Part shown: positions 44,828 to 53,499 of the stretch, piece by piece | How positions within the stretch are numbered: the first letter of the stretch is position 1 | How the letters are laid out: the number at the start of each line of letters is the position of its first letter | Assembly (NCBI GenBank): GCA_024233875.1 | Contig: JACKPB010000009.1 | Coordinates: 124,001-188,000 of the forward strand | Reading direction: 5' to 3' | Length of the DNA stretch: 64,000 nt | Origin: Leptospiraceae bacterium | Lineage (GTDB): Bacteria; Spirochaetota; Leptospiria; Leptospirales; Leptospiraceae | The notes under the pieces: generated by a model | What the model was told of the DNA's origin: nothing | What the model saw: the letters and a program-made list of their open reading frames with translations, nothing else | Databases searched by the model: none | Translations under genes and position numbers: made by a program

Positions 44828-45922
44828 ATGAATGAATTAGAATCCATATTCCCTGCAATTATAAAAATAAATACATCCGAGGGTAGCGGAAGTGGATTGT
44901 ATTACAAAAAATTACATCTTATCATAACTAATTTTCATGTTATATCCGGATTTCGACGTGTAGCTTTTGAAACACAATCGAAGGAAACAATTTCTGCTGA
45001 TGTAATAATAGTAAATCCACTGATAGATATAGCCATTTTAAAACCTCATAAGCATTTAGACTCAATGCCGGAAGTTTCTTTTTTAAAACATAAGTACTTA
45101 AAAAATATGGACAAAGTTTCGGTACTAGGATATCCATATGGAATGCCTTTTACGATTACTGAGGGGATTATTTCTTCAGTTAACCAACTTTTAGGCGGGC
45201 AAAAGTACATCCAAACAGATGCTGCAGTCAATCCAGGTAACAGTGGAGGACCACTAGTCAATAATAATGGTAAAATTATCGGTATTACAACTTCTAAATT
45301 TAGCAATGCTGACAATATGGGATTTGCTCTACCTATTGACAGAGTCATTGATGAACTAGATGCTTTAGATCAAAACCCAAACTATATTTATTCAGTAAAA
45401 TGTCCTTCCTGTAATTTTCCCCTCTATGAGGAAACTGAATATTGTCCAAACTGTGGAAATGAATTAGATATCGAAAATCTCTTTAAAGAAACTCCTAAGA
45501 CATATATCGCTGTATTTGTAGAAGAAGTCTTTAAGGATCTAAATTTAGATCCAGTGATAGCCAGAAAGGGATTGGATTACTGGGAATTTTACCAGGGTAG
45601 TGCTCAGGTAAGGTATTTTGTTTACAGAAATAATTATTTATTTGCTGTGAGTCCTCTCAATAAGCTCCCAAAGAATAGATTATTAGAACTTTATGAATAC
45701 ATATTAAGCAATAAGGTTGAGCCATTTTTATTAGGTATAAGCGATTCAGTCATCTATATATCTTATCGTATCAATCTTTCTGATATTCAGGGAGAAGATA
45801 AGTCAAAAATCCAGAAAAATCTTGTTAATTTAGCCTTAAAAGCTGATGAGATGGACAATTTCTTTTATGAAAAGTATCAATGTGAGTACTATGATAATTC
45901 AAAACTTGATATTCAAACTTAA
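44828..45922 (+). CDS. Cytoplasmic trypsin-like serine protease with zinc ribbon and chaperone-like C-terminal domain
   Basis: 364 residues, no signal peptide. Residues 1-180 form an S1-type protease: His37 in TNFHVISG, Asp67 in IDIAIL and Ser139 in NPGNSGGPLV complete the triad. A four-cysteine zinc ribbon follows (Cys192, 195, 206, 209: CPSCNFPLYEETEYCPNCG). Residues about 219-364 look like a YbjN/type-III-chaperone fold (ITYIAVFVEEVFKDL-like opening, YWEFYQGSAQVRYFVYRNN, then VIYISYRINL). HtrA relatives carry PDZ domains and signal peptides; this one has neither. It is likely a cytoplasmic regulatory protease, partnered by the preceding gene. Confidence 0.8.
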   Translation: MNELESIFPAIIKINTSEGSGSGLYYKKLHLIITNFHVISGFRRVAFETQSKETISADVIIVNPLIDIAILKPHKHLDSMPEVSFLKHKYLKNMDKVSVLGYPYGMPFTITEGIISSVNQLLGGQKYIQTDAAVNPGNSGGPLVNNNGKIIGITTSKFSNADNMGFALPIDRVIDELDALDQNPNYIYSVKCPSCNFPLYEETEYCPNCGNELDIENLFKETPKTYIAVFVEEVFKDLNLDPVIARKGLDYWEFYQGSAQVRYFVYRNNYLFAVSPLNKLPKNRLLELYEYILSNKVEPFLLGISDSVIYISYRINLSDIQGEDKSKIQKNLVNLALKADEMDNFFYEKYQCEYYDNSKLDIQT

Positions 45923-46036
45923 TTTTTTTCTTAATTTAAATATTCTTCTTGTATAAATATTCCAAAAAACTCAGATATTATAAGACTCTTAAAAACTTCA
46001 TTTAGAGACTAAATTCACAAAAATCAAGGAGTAAAG

Positions 46037-46966
46037 ATGAAAAAAATTCTTACACTTTTCATTTTATTAATGTTCTTTTCCTATTGTAAAGCAAAGGAAA
46101 AGGTAACCATTCTAACCGGTAGTGCGGATGGAAATTATTACAAAGGTGGTATGGTACTTAAAAAGATTTTAGATAAGAACTTTGATTTGCAAGTGATGGA
46201 ATCAAATGGTTCCTTTCAAAACATTGAGGATTTGAGTGCAGGAAAAGCTGATTTTGCTTTTGCTCAGTTTGATACAATTCTAGTCTTTGTTGGTATGGGT
46301 GGTGAGTACAAAGATAAGGTCAATAAATGTCTGGCTGTTGCCCCTATAGACAACGAAACTGTTCATATACTAGTTAACAATAATTCAGGAATCAATAGTC
46401 TGGCTGATTTAGCTGGAAAGAAAGTAGCTATGGGTGAAGAAAAATCCGGAACTTGGATAACTACAAAAATTATAGCTAAAACTATTCTTGATGTTGATGT
46501 AAATGCAGAAGGATCCGGATTTCAATACATGGAAGATGCTGAAGCTCTCAAGAAACTCATCGATGGTGAAATTGATGCAATGTTCTTGGTTTCTGCAATG
46601 GGAACTCCTCTACTCAAATCAGTTGATGCTGACGCAGGTGAGAAAATCAGACTTTTATCTTACACAAAAGCTGAAATTCCTAACACTCTAGCTTCCAGAT
46701 ACATTGCTATGACTATCAATAATGGAACCTATCCATGGTTGAAAGAAGAGATTGAAGTACCCGTTACTGCATCTTTCCTTTTAGTAAATGAAACTGTAAC
46801 TCCTGAAAAACTTGAAGCTATAGGTAAGTTGATATATGAAAATGATGACGCAATGGATGAAGAAAGTAATACGTTTCTTTCTAGAGGTAAAGAAATTGCT
46901 CTCAAACAAATTGATATCGGAATTCCTTACCACAACTCCATCAAAGCATATCTAAAGAAAAAATAA
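46037..46966 (+). CDS. TAXI-family TRAP transporter substrate-binding lipoprotein
   Basis: 309 residues. Signal peptide MKKILTLFILLMFFSYC with a lipobox cysteine at 17. The mature protein has the TAXI opening VTILTGSADGNYYKGGMVLKK, ADFAFAQFDTILVFV, and ETVHILVNNNSGINSLADLAGK. TAXI proteins bind glutamate or other organic anions for TRAP transporters. The large and small TRAP permease subunits are not next to it, so it is an orphan here. AAGGAG precedes the ATG. The stop is convergent with the next gene, 11 bases away. Confidence 0.88.
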   Translation: MKKILTLFILLMFFSYCKAKEKVTILTGSADGNYYKGGMVLKKILDKNFDLQVMESNGSFQNIEDLSAGKADFAFAQFDTILVFVGMGGEYKDKVNKCLAVAPIDNETVHILVNNNSGINSLADLAGKKVAMGEEKSGTWITTKIIAKTILDVDVNAEGSGFQYMEDAEALKKLIDGEIDAMFLVSAMGTPLLKSVDADAGEKIRLLSYTKAEIPNTLASRYIAMTINNGTYPWLKEEIEVPVTASFLLVNETVTPEKLEAIGKLIYENDDAMDEESNTFLSRGKEIALKQIDIGIPYHNSIKAYLKKK

Positions 46967-46977
46967 TTTTTTAATTT

Positions 46978-47793
46978 TCAGGGTAATATATCATTACCCT
47001 GATTTTCCTCTTCAAGAGTCTGAGCAGTAATACGATCTAAATCTAATTCTTTTACATGTTTTTCCATTTCTTTTAAAAGCTTAATATTCAATTCTCTTGA
47101 TATTTTACCAATTACTTCATTTTCTACGGTTTCAATTATTACATTAGTGATGTCATTTGACAACTGATCGGATAATCCATTGAATAAAGGATTGGAAGTT
47201 ATTTTACCTATAGAAGTTTTATTATCTAATGAATCTTTAACTACTATTTTAAGATTTTCTCTATTTGATTCTAAGATTGGTCCGGAGAGTTTAGAAAAAT
47301 CTAATCTTTCTACGACCTCATTAACACGTTCTAAGGATCTTAAAAATATTGCATCAGAGATTGTATCTATAAATAAATCCATAAATGAGAAATTAATCTC
47401 TTTATCTATAAAGATAGCTGCATTTTTCTCTCCTCTTCTTATAAATTTATAAATGAGAATAGATTGTTTTAATGTGATTAAAAATAAGAAAAATCTAAAG
47501 ATTGGAATAGGAAATATCCCAAGAAGATGATACCATCGATCCTGAATGTATCTAAATTTTTCTTCCCGTCCATGAATTCTTTTTATAAACTCTATACCCC
47601 AAATAGAAGCTACAATGAAATCAAAGAAAAATATGAACAAGTTTAGATTATTAGGAAAATACAATTCATATGATGTTTTCAATAAGAGAAGAAGCAAATC
47701 AATAATCAATAAAATATGAAAGAAATATTCTTTTTTGGAAATAGGTAGGTAAGTAGACCACTCTCGAAGTTTACTTTTTCTTTTATTTTTCAT
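46978..47793 (-). CDS. Four-helix membrane protein with voltage-sensor-like segment
   Basis: 271 residues. Hydrophobic segments lie at about 25-45, 52-72, 85-108 and 118-135. The last pair, DRWYHLLGIFPIPIFRFFLF then LKQSILIYKFIRRGEK, resembles the S3/S4 part of voltage-gated ion channels, but no pore helix or selectivity filter is visible. The C-terminal 130 residues are a soluble helical domain. It may be a voltage-sensor-like or regulatory protein; I am unsure. The 3' end forms a hairpin (CAGGGTAAT/ATTACCCTG at 46979-47001). It overlaps the DUF5329 gene by 11 bases. Confidence 0.55.
   Translation of the reverse strand: MKNKRKSKLREWSTYLPISKKEYFFHILLIIDLLLLLLKTSYELYFPNNLNLFIFFFDFIVASIWGIEFIKRIHGREEKFRYIQDRWYHLLGIFPIPIFRFFLFLITLKQSILIYKFIRRGEKNAAIFIDKEINFSFMDLFIDTISDAIFLRSLERVNEVVERLDFSKLSGPILESNRENLKIVVKDSLDNKTSIGKITSNPLFNGLSDQLSNDITNVIIETVENEVIGKISRELNIKLLKEMEKHVKELDLDRITAQTLEEENQGNDILP
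46979..47001 (-). terminator. Hairpin terminator overlapping the 3' end of the membrane protein gene
   Basis: CAGGGTAAT, loop ATATC, ATTACCCTG, 9-bp stem. The minus-strand side is followed by an A/T run that includes T6. It overlaps the last codons and stop of the gene ending at 46978. Confidence 0.65.
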
Positions 47794-48127
47794 ATAACTT
47801 TAACTTTTTTTCTAACCAATCTTTTGCTAATATAGTTTGGTTGTCCTTTGTTTTTATTTTGTAATAGATTCCGGTGATTGAAGATTTTGTAGCTAATATC
47901 TCAATAAAGTCTTCTACTGAATTTATTTTTGATTCATAATAATTGTATTTTGATTCGAGATGGCTTCTTGCTTTTTGGGAATCATACTCAATTCCATTTC
48001 TAATGAAAATAAGATTAGATTCCGAAATTGACTTCAACAAATAGTCAATTTTTTGCTTCTCCTGAACAGACGGCTGAGAATATAGGATTGAAAAGGATAG
48101 TATAAATAGAGATATAAAATGCTTCAT
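47783..48127 (-). CDS. DUF5329-like small exported protein
   Basis: 114 residues. The signal peptide is MKHFISLFILSFSILYS. The core IDYLLKSISESNLIFIRNG, YDSQKARSHLESKYN, VEDFIEILATKSSITGI and YKIKTKD match DUF5329 as I remember it. The function is unknown. It overlaps both neighbours (11 bases with the membrane protein, four bases with the ATPase gene), so it is in the peptide-transporter operon. Confidence 0.75.
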   Translation of the reverse strand: MKHFISLFILSFSILYSQPSVQEKQKIDYLLKSISESNLIFIRNGIEYDSQKARSHLESKYNYYESKINSVEDFIEILATKSSITGIYYKIKTKDNQTILAKDWLEKKLKLYEK

Positions 48128-49083
48128 TTAGAATTAAGAGGATAATGACAGTAAGTAGATTGAGTTCCTGAAATTTTAGTTTCTATGGGAACTTCATGAC
48201 TGCATCTTTCTTTGGCATAAGGACACCTGGTATGGAAATAACAACCTGTTGGTTTGTTTATTGATCCCGGTATTTCACCTTTCAATAAATTGACTTTTTG
48301 ACCTCTTTTAGAAATGTCAAATATACTTGAAAACAAAGCTTTTGTATATGGATGAGTGGAATTATTAATAATATCTGATTTAGTTCCAACTTCTAATATT
48401 TTTCCTAAATACATAACTGCAATATAATCGGAGAAATAGCTTATTATATTTAAATCATGACTAATAAACAATATAGATAATTTTAACTCTTTCTTAAATT
48501 CATTTAATAGGTTAATTATTTGTGCTTGATTGGATACATCTAGAGCTGAGGTGACCTCATCGCAAACTAAAAATTCTGGATTTAAGATTAATGACCTTGC
48601 TATGGAAATTCTTTGTCTTTGACCACCTGAAAATTCATGCGGATATCTTTGAAGAATGTCTTTTTTTAAATTAACTCTAGTTATAATATCCATAGATTTA
48701 TCTATTGATTCCGCTTTTGAATAATTATAGTGAATGTCCAAACCTTCTTTAAGGATTTCAAAAATAGTCATTCTAGGGTTTAAAGATGAATATGGATCCT
48801 GAAATACAATTTGAAGTTTTTTTCTTAGGCTAGACATCTCTTTGTTTGTAAATTTTAGAATATCATTATCATAAAAATAAACTTCCCCTTCTGACGGTTC
48901 AATCAATCGAAGTATACTTCTTCCTAAGGTTGATTTTCCACATCCAGATTCACCTACCAAACCCATTACTGAATTTTTAGGAATTGTTAAATTTACTTTT
49001 TCAACAGCTTTCAGTATATTTTTTTTAAATAAATTCTTGGATTTTAGAGAAAATTGTGTGGATAAATTTTGAATTTTAATCAT
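48124..49083 (-). CDS. Peptide ABC transporter ATPase (OppF/YejF C-half-like)
   Basis: 319 residues from the ATG at 49083, preceded by GGAG. The longer reading from 49098 overlaps the previous gene further. ATPase motifs: Walker A GESGCGKST, signature FSGGQRQR and Walker B LVCDEVTSALD, followed by the OPP/DPP C-terminal cysteine cluster CYFHTRCPYAKERC. It energises uptake of peptides or microcin-like substrates at the inner membrane, pairing with the second ATPase. In Escherichia coli the homologous YejF is one fused protein; here it is split in two. Confidence 0.92.
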   Translation of the reverse strand: MIKIQNLSTQFSLKSKNLFKKNILKAVEKVNLTIPKNSVMGLVGESGCGKSTLGRSILRLIEPSEGEVYFYDNDILKFTNKEMSSLRKKLQIVFQDPYSSLNPRMTIFEILKEGLDIHYNYSKAESIDKSMDIITRVNLKKDILQRYPHEFSGGQRQRISIARSLILNPEFLVCDEVTSALDVSNQAQIINLLNEFKKELKLSILFISHDLNIISYFSDYIAVMYLGKILEVGTKSDIINNSTHPYTKALFSSIFDISKRGQKVNLLKGEIPGSINKPTGCYFHTRCPYAKERCSHEVPIETKISGTQSTYCHYPLNSK

Positions 49084-50056
49084 GGCTTTTATCTCCAAAC
49101 AAGAAACAACGAATTTTTCGATGTTTTAAGGACAGATACTCAGGTTTTTTGTGAGAACATATATCTATAGATTTAGAACATCTATCCTGGAAGTGGCATC
49201 CCTGAGGGTAGTCCTGGGGAGCAGGAACAATACCCTGTATACTTTCTAGTTTTGATCCATCTTTGATTTTATCTAAGGATGGTATGGAGTTTATCAATGC
49301 ATGAGTGTAAGGATGCAAAGGATTTTGGATGATATCCAAGTAATTTGATTCTTCTATAACCTGTCCTGCATACATAACAACGATTTTATCAGCTATATTT
49401 GAAACTACTCCAATATCATGAGATATAAAAAGAATCGACATTTGATTCTCATTTTTTATATCCATCAATAGTTCAATGAGTTGCGATTGGACACTCACAT
49501 CCAGAGCAGAAGTTGGTTCATCCGCAATCAGAAGAATAGGATCACACATTAACGCCATTGCTATAGAAATACGTTGGAGGATTCCTCCACTCATTTGACC
49601 GGGATAGGATTCTAAACGAGTTTTTATATCGTTAACTCCTACTTTATTTAACAAAAACTCCGCTTTCTCGATAGCTTCCTTTTTGTTCTTAGAAATATGA
49701 ATGATAAAAGACTCAATGATCTGATCTTTGATTTTTTTAATTGGATTTAATGAAGTAAATGGATCCTGAAATATATAAGAAATTTCCTTTCCCCGTACAT
49801 TCATTAATTGTTCGTTGGTATAATTCAGAATATCTTCACCTAGAAAATTAATAGATCCACTAGTGTATCGGGTAATCTTTTCAGGTAATAGTTTTGTTAT
49901 AGATAAAGCTGTTAAGGATTTTCCACAACCTGATTCTCCTACGATTGATAAAACTTCACCTTTTTGAATAGATATATCTATATTTTGTAAAATCGGAAGG
50001 TAAATAGATTGAGAAAGTATATCTACTGATAGTTTCTTTATTTCTAATATATTCAT
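49076..50056 (-). CDS. Peptide ABC transporter ATPase (OppD/YejF N-half-like)
   Basis: 326 residues. Motifs are Walker A GESGCGKSL, signature MSGGILQR (the usual LSGGQ altered), Walker B LLIADEPTSALD, and the C-terminal cluster CHFQDRCSKSIDIC. It is the second ATPase of the transporter. It starts on the last base of the permease gene upstream and overlaps the next ATPase by eight bases, so production is coupled. Confidence 0.92.
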   Translation of the reverse strand: MNILEIKKLSVDILSQSIYLPILQNIDISIQKGEVLSIVGESGCGKSLTALSITKLLPEKITRYTSGSINFLGEDILNYTNEQLMNVRGKEISYIFQDPFTSLNPIKKIKDQIIESFIIHISKNKKEAIEKAEFLLNKVGVNDIKTRLESYPGQMSGGILQRISIAMALMCDPILLIADEPTSALDVSVQSQLIELLMDIKNENQMSILFISHDIGVVSNIADKIVVMYAGQVIEESNYLDIIQNPLHPYTHALINSIPSLDKIKDGSKLESIQGIVPAPQDYPQGCHFQDRCSKSIDICSHKKPEYLSLKHRKIRCFLFGDKSHD

Positions 50057-51093
50057 TAATCTACCTTCCTCGAATCAAAAGAATCCCTCAGCCCCTCACC
50101 AACAAAAGATGTAAGTTGAATGGTTAAAAATAATGCTAATGATGGAAATCCAATCAACCACCAGGCGGATAATCTTTCTCTACCCTGCCCGATCAATTCT
50201 CCCCAGGATGGATTGGGAGCAGGTATGCCATATCCGAGAAAATCTAAGGCTGAAAGGATTGAAATAGATCCTATGATTGAAAAAGGAAGAAAGGTAACAA
50301 TAGGAGTCAGGGCATTAGGCAAAATATGTTTAAAAATTATTTTATAAGTAGGAACTCCAAGAGCTCTTGCTGCCTCAACGAATTGAGAATTTCTTAGTTT
50401 ATAAAACTCTCCCCTCATATAAAAACTAATTCCTATCCATGCAAATACAGAATAAGTAATTAGTAATATGAAGAAACTTCTACCGAAGAAAGATCCCATA
50501 ATTAAAATCATATACAAAAATGGAATTGATGAGAGAATTTCGATAAACCTTTGCATAGTTAAATCAACAATGCCGGAAAAATATCCCTGGATCCCACCAA
50601 TCATTATTCCGATTAGAATTTCAAAAAATATTAGTATAAAACTAAATGTTAAAGAAATCCTATAACCATAAAAAATCCGGGTAAACACATCTCTTCCACG
50701 ATCATCAGTGCCCATCCAATGTTTTTTGTCCGGGGCAGTTGGAGGATATTCATTTTCTTTAAAATCTTCAAGATGACTTTCATTTATGCCATAGGGAACT
50801 ATAGGAAATAAAATTGTATTTTTACCTGATTGAAAATCTTCTCTTTGGCTTAATTTTTTATAGTTCGGCTCCGTTAATCTCTCTCCACCAAAATTCTTTT
50901 CAGGGTAGAAAAATAGTACCGGAAAATATAGTTTATTATCATATTTAATTAGCAGAGGAACATCATTTACAAGTAATGGTGCGAATATTGAAATAATATA
51001 GGTAACCATTATAATTAAAAATGAATAATAAGCTCTCTTGTTATTTTTAAATTTAAGGAGTCTTCTTTTGGTTGTTGGATTCAAAATATTCAT
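50056..51093 (-). CDS. yejE: YejE-like peptide ABC transporter permease
   Basis: 345 residues. The cytoplasmic start LKFKNNKRAYYSFLIIMVTY and the large extra periplasmic loop (NDVPLLIKYDNKLYFPVLFF, then PEKNFGGERLTEPNYKK) match the YejE subfamily rather than OppC; OppC lacks that loop. The permease core has the conserved AARALGVPTYKIIFKHILPN (EAA loop). It overlaps yejB by four bases. Yej transporters import microcin C-like or other peptides. Confidence 0.88.
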   Translation of the reverse strand: MNILNPTTKRRLLKFKNNKRAYYSFLIIMVTYIISIFAPLLVNDVPLLIKYDNKLYFPVLFFYPEKNFGGERLTEPNYKKLSQREDFQSGKNTILFPIVPYGINESHLEDFKENEYPPTAPDKKHWMGTDDRGRDVFTRIFYGYRISLTFSFILIFFEILIGIMIGGIQGYFSGIVDLTMQRFIEILSSIPFLYMILIMGSFFGRSFFILLITYSVFAWIGISFYMRGEFYKLRNSQFVEAARALGVPTYKIIFKHILPNALTPIVTFLPFSIIGSISILSALDFLGYGIPAPNPSWGELIGQGRERLSAWWLIGFPSLALFLTIQLTSFVGEGLRDSFDSRKVD

Positions 51094-52100
51094 TCAAATT
51101 TTATCCTGGGATCAATTAAAACATAACATAAATCCGATAAAATATTTCCGGATAGAGAGAGAAAACTTTGAATTAGCAATAATCCCATCATCAAATCAGT
51201 ATCACGTTGCTTAACCGCAGTGAAGCTCAGAAGTCCCATTCCATCAATATTGAAAACTAATTCAATGATCAATGACCCTGCCATGATCAGTCCTAGATTA
51301 CTTCCAAAGCCGGTAGCTATTGGTATCAGAGAATTTCTAAATGCATGACGGTAAACTGCTTCTTTAAAGTTCATACCTTTCGAGAGAGCAGTGCGAACAT
51401 AATCTTTGCTTATTTCTTCAAGTAGAGAATTTTTCATCAAAATTGTCAGCACCGCAAAAGAATGAAAAGTATAACAGAACACTGGTAAGAACATATGATG
51501 CAAACGATCTACTATTCTATCCCAGGTATCCAGACTTTCATAATAGTCAGAAACTTCATGACCGAGTGGAAAAAGGGAGAAAAAATTACCTGAAGCTAGA
51601 AAGTACAATAATAGCATAGCCAGAGCAAAAGTTGGAATAGAATAGGTAAAGAAAATAATAAAACTTGAAATGATATCAAACTTTTCTCCGTTTTTCATAG
51701 CTTTCATTATCCCGAGAGGTATACAGATTAAATAAGATAAAATAAACCCTGACAGGCCAAATGAAAGGGAAATGGGTAATTTTTCTAATACTAAATCACT
51801 TACTTTTTTATAATTGATTCTTGATTCTCCCAAATCAAACTGTATGATTTGACCTAACCAATATAAATATGCAATAGGAATAGGTTTATCTAAATGCAAT
51901 CTCTTCTTAATTAGGTCAATCTCTTCCTGGCTGATTTGCTTTTGACTAGCTCCGGATTCACTACTCAGAGCTTTCAATTTAGACAATTCAGCCTCTAAAG
52001 GACCCCCGGGAGCCAAATGAGAGATCAAGAAAACAACAAATGTAATACCAAGTAAAGTGGGAAAGAGTAATAAAAATCGTTTTAAAAAATAATTATTCAT
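51090..52100 (-). CDS. yejB: YejB-like peptide ABC transporter permease
   Basis: 336 residues with six membrane segments. The opening FLKRFLLLFPTLLGITFVVF, the loop SHLAPGGPLEAELSKL and the EAA loop TALSKGMNFKEAVYRHAFRN resemble YejB. It ends IDPRIKFE, close to the YejB ending. No periplasmic binding protein (yejA) is encoded in this operon. The gene overlaps the oxidoreductase gene by eight bases and yejE by four. Confidence 0.88.
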   Translation of the reverse strand: MNNYFLKRFLLLFPTLLGITFVVFLISHLAPGGPLEAELSKLKALSSESGASQKQISQEEIDLIKKRLHLDKPIPIAYLYWLGQIIQFDLGESRINYKKVSDLVLEKLPISLSFGLSGFILSYLICIPLGIMKAMKNGEKFDIISSFIIFFTYSIPTFALAMLLLYFLASGNFFSLFPLGHEVSDYYESLDTWDRIVDRLHHMFLPVFCYTFHSFAVLTILMKNSLLEEISKDYVRTALSKGMNFKEAVYRHAFRNSLIPIATGFGSNLGLIMAGSLIIELVFNIDGMGLLSFTAVKQRDTDLMMGLLLIQSFLSLSGNILSDLCYVLIDPRIKFE

Positions 52101-53490
52101 TTGAATCCGTCTGATTTAATGCATCAATAATAGCATATCTATACAACTCGTGAAATGTTGGAAAATTATAAATCATAGAGTGAATCTTTTCCAGTGTCAT
52201 CTTACTTTCTATCATAAGTACACCGAAATGTATCAATTCAGTAGCTAATTCACCTATAATATGAACACCCAAGAGGTATCTTGAATTTCTATCATATAAA
52301 ATTTTTAAAAATCCATCTTCAATTCCCTGGATTTTACTCTTAGGTATATTTTTATAATAGGCTTTCCCTATTCCATAATTAATTTTAGATTTCTTTGCCT
52401 GATCTTCAGTTAATCCTGCCATAGAAATTTCGGGTACTGTATATACACCGTAAGGAAAGATACTTGTAATTGTTTCGTTTTTAGTTACTGAAAAAATATT
52501 ATTCACCGCAGAAACTCCCTGACTCATTCCTGTACTCGCTAACCCAGGAAAACCGATTACATCTCCAGCAGCAAATATATTTGGGATATTTGTTTGATAA
52601 TTAGAATTTACTAATATATTGTTTCTATCTCCCGTTTGAATGCCTAATTTATCCAGATTCATTCCGGATATTTTTGCATTTCTTCCATTGGCAAATAGAA
52701 ACATATCAGAACTTATTTCTCTACCGGAGTGGAAATATATTTTTAGATTAGTCTCTGATGCTTCAGGATTGTATATATCTTTGATTTCCTCATTAAATAA
52801 AAATTTAATACCTGATTTCTTCATAATATGAAGCATTTCATTGGAAACCTCATTATCAAGAAAAGGCAAAATAGTATTACCGGAATCCATAAGGGTTACC
52901 GGAATTTTTTTTAGAGCAAACATGGATGCAAATTCACATCCAACGATTCCTGTACCGAATATACTTAGTGATTTAGGAAATCTTTTTAAGTTTAAAATAG
53001 AATCTGAATCATGAATCTTTTCAAAATCAAAAGGAATATTGGAAGGATGAAAAGGATATGAACCTGTAGCGATTAAAATATAGTCTCCTCTTATCTTAGT
53101 CAATTTTCCACGGTTGTCTATGGAAATCGTATTCTGATTTTCTAGCTTTGCCCATCCGGTATAATGCTTAATCCCTTTAAGAAGTATTTCTTCTAAAATT
53201 GACTTTGTTTCAGAGTTTATTGAAAATTTTTTCCTATAATACAGGTCATTGATTTCTTCTAAATTATCTGTACTATCGGCTTCGAATCGATTCGATTTTC
53301 CTCCACAGTTGAAGAATAAAATCGTTTCTCTAAGGATTTTTGAAGCTAAAGAACCATTTGTAACTACAGCACCACCGAGTTCTTTATTGAATTCCACCAG
53401 AGCTACTTTCTTCTTAAGTTCAGCTGCTCTTCTGGCTGCTTTTTCGCCTGTCGGACCCCCACCGATAATAATTAAATCATATTGAACCAT
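52093..53490 (-). CDS. SthA-like flavoprotein oxidoreductase lacking redox cysteines
   Basis: 465 residues from the ATG at 53490 with AAAGG upstream. FAD motif LIIIGGGPTGEKAARRAAEL, NAD motif SIFGTGIVGCEFASMFALK and the C-terminal dimer domain ending YNFPTFHELYRYAI match soluble pyridine nucleotide transhydrogenase/dihydrolipoamide dehydrogenase folds (FANGRNAKISGMNLDKLGIQ and AAGDVIGFPGLAS also fit SthA). At the place of the CxxxxC or CTHxGT motif the sequence reads GGAVVTNGSLASK, without cysteine. SthA works with flavin only, so a transhydrogenase role is most likely, but is unproven. It is transcribed just upstream of yejB. Confidence 0.82.
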   Translation of the reverse strand: MVQYDLIIIGGGPTGEKAARRAAELKKKVALVEFNKELGGAVVTNGSLASKILRETILFFNCGGKSNRFEADSTDNLEEINDLYYRKKFSINSETKSILEEILLKGIKHYTGWAKLENQNTISIDNRGKLTKIRGDYILIATGSYPFHPSNIPFDFEKIHDSDSILNLKRFPKSLSIFGTGIVGCEFASMFALKKIPVTLMDSGNTILPFLDNEVSNEMLHIMKKSGIKFLFNEEIKDIYNPEASETNLKIYFHSGREISSDMFLFANGRNAKISGMNLDKLGIQTGDRNNILVNSNYQTNIPNIFAAGDVIGFPGLASTGMSQGVSAVNNIFSVTKNETITSIFPYGVYTVPEISMAGLTEDQAKKSKINYGIGKAYYKNIPKSKIQGIEDGFLKILYDRNSRYLLGVHIIGELATELIHFGVLMIESKMTLEKIHSMIYNFPTFHELYRYAIIDALNQTDSNE

Positions 53491-53499
53491 CAATAACCT

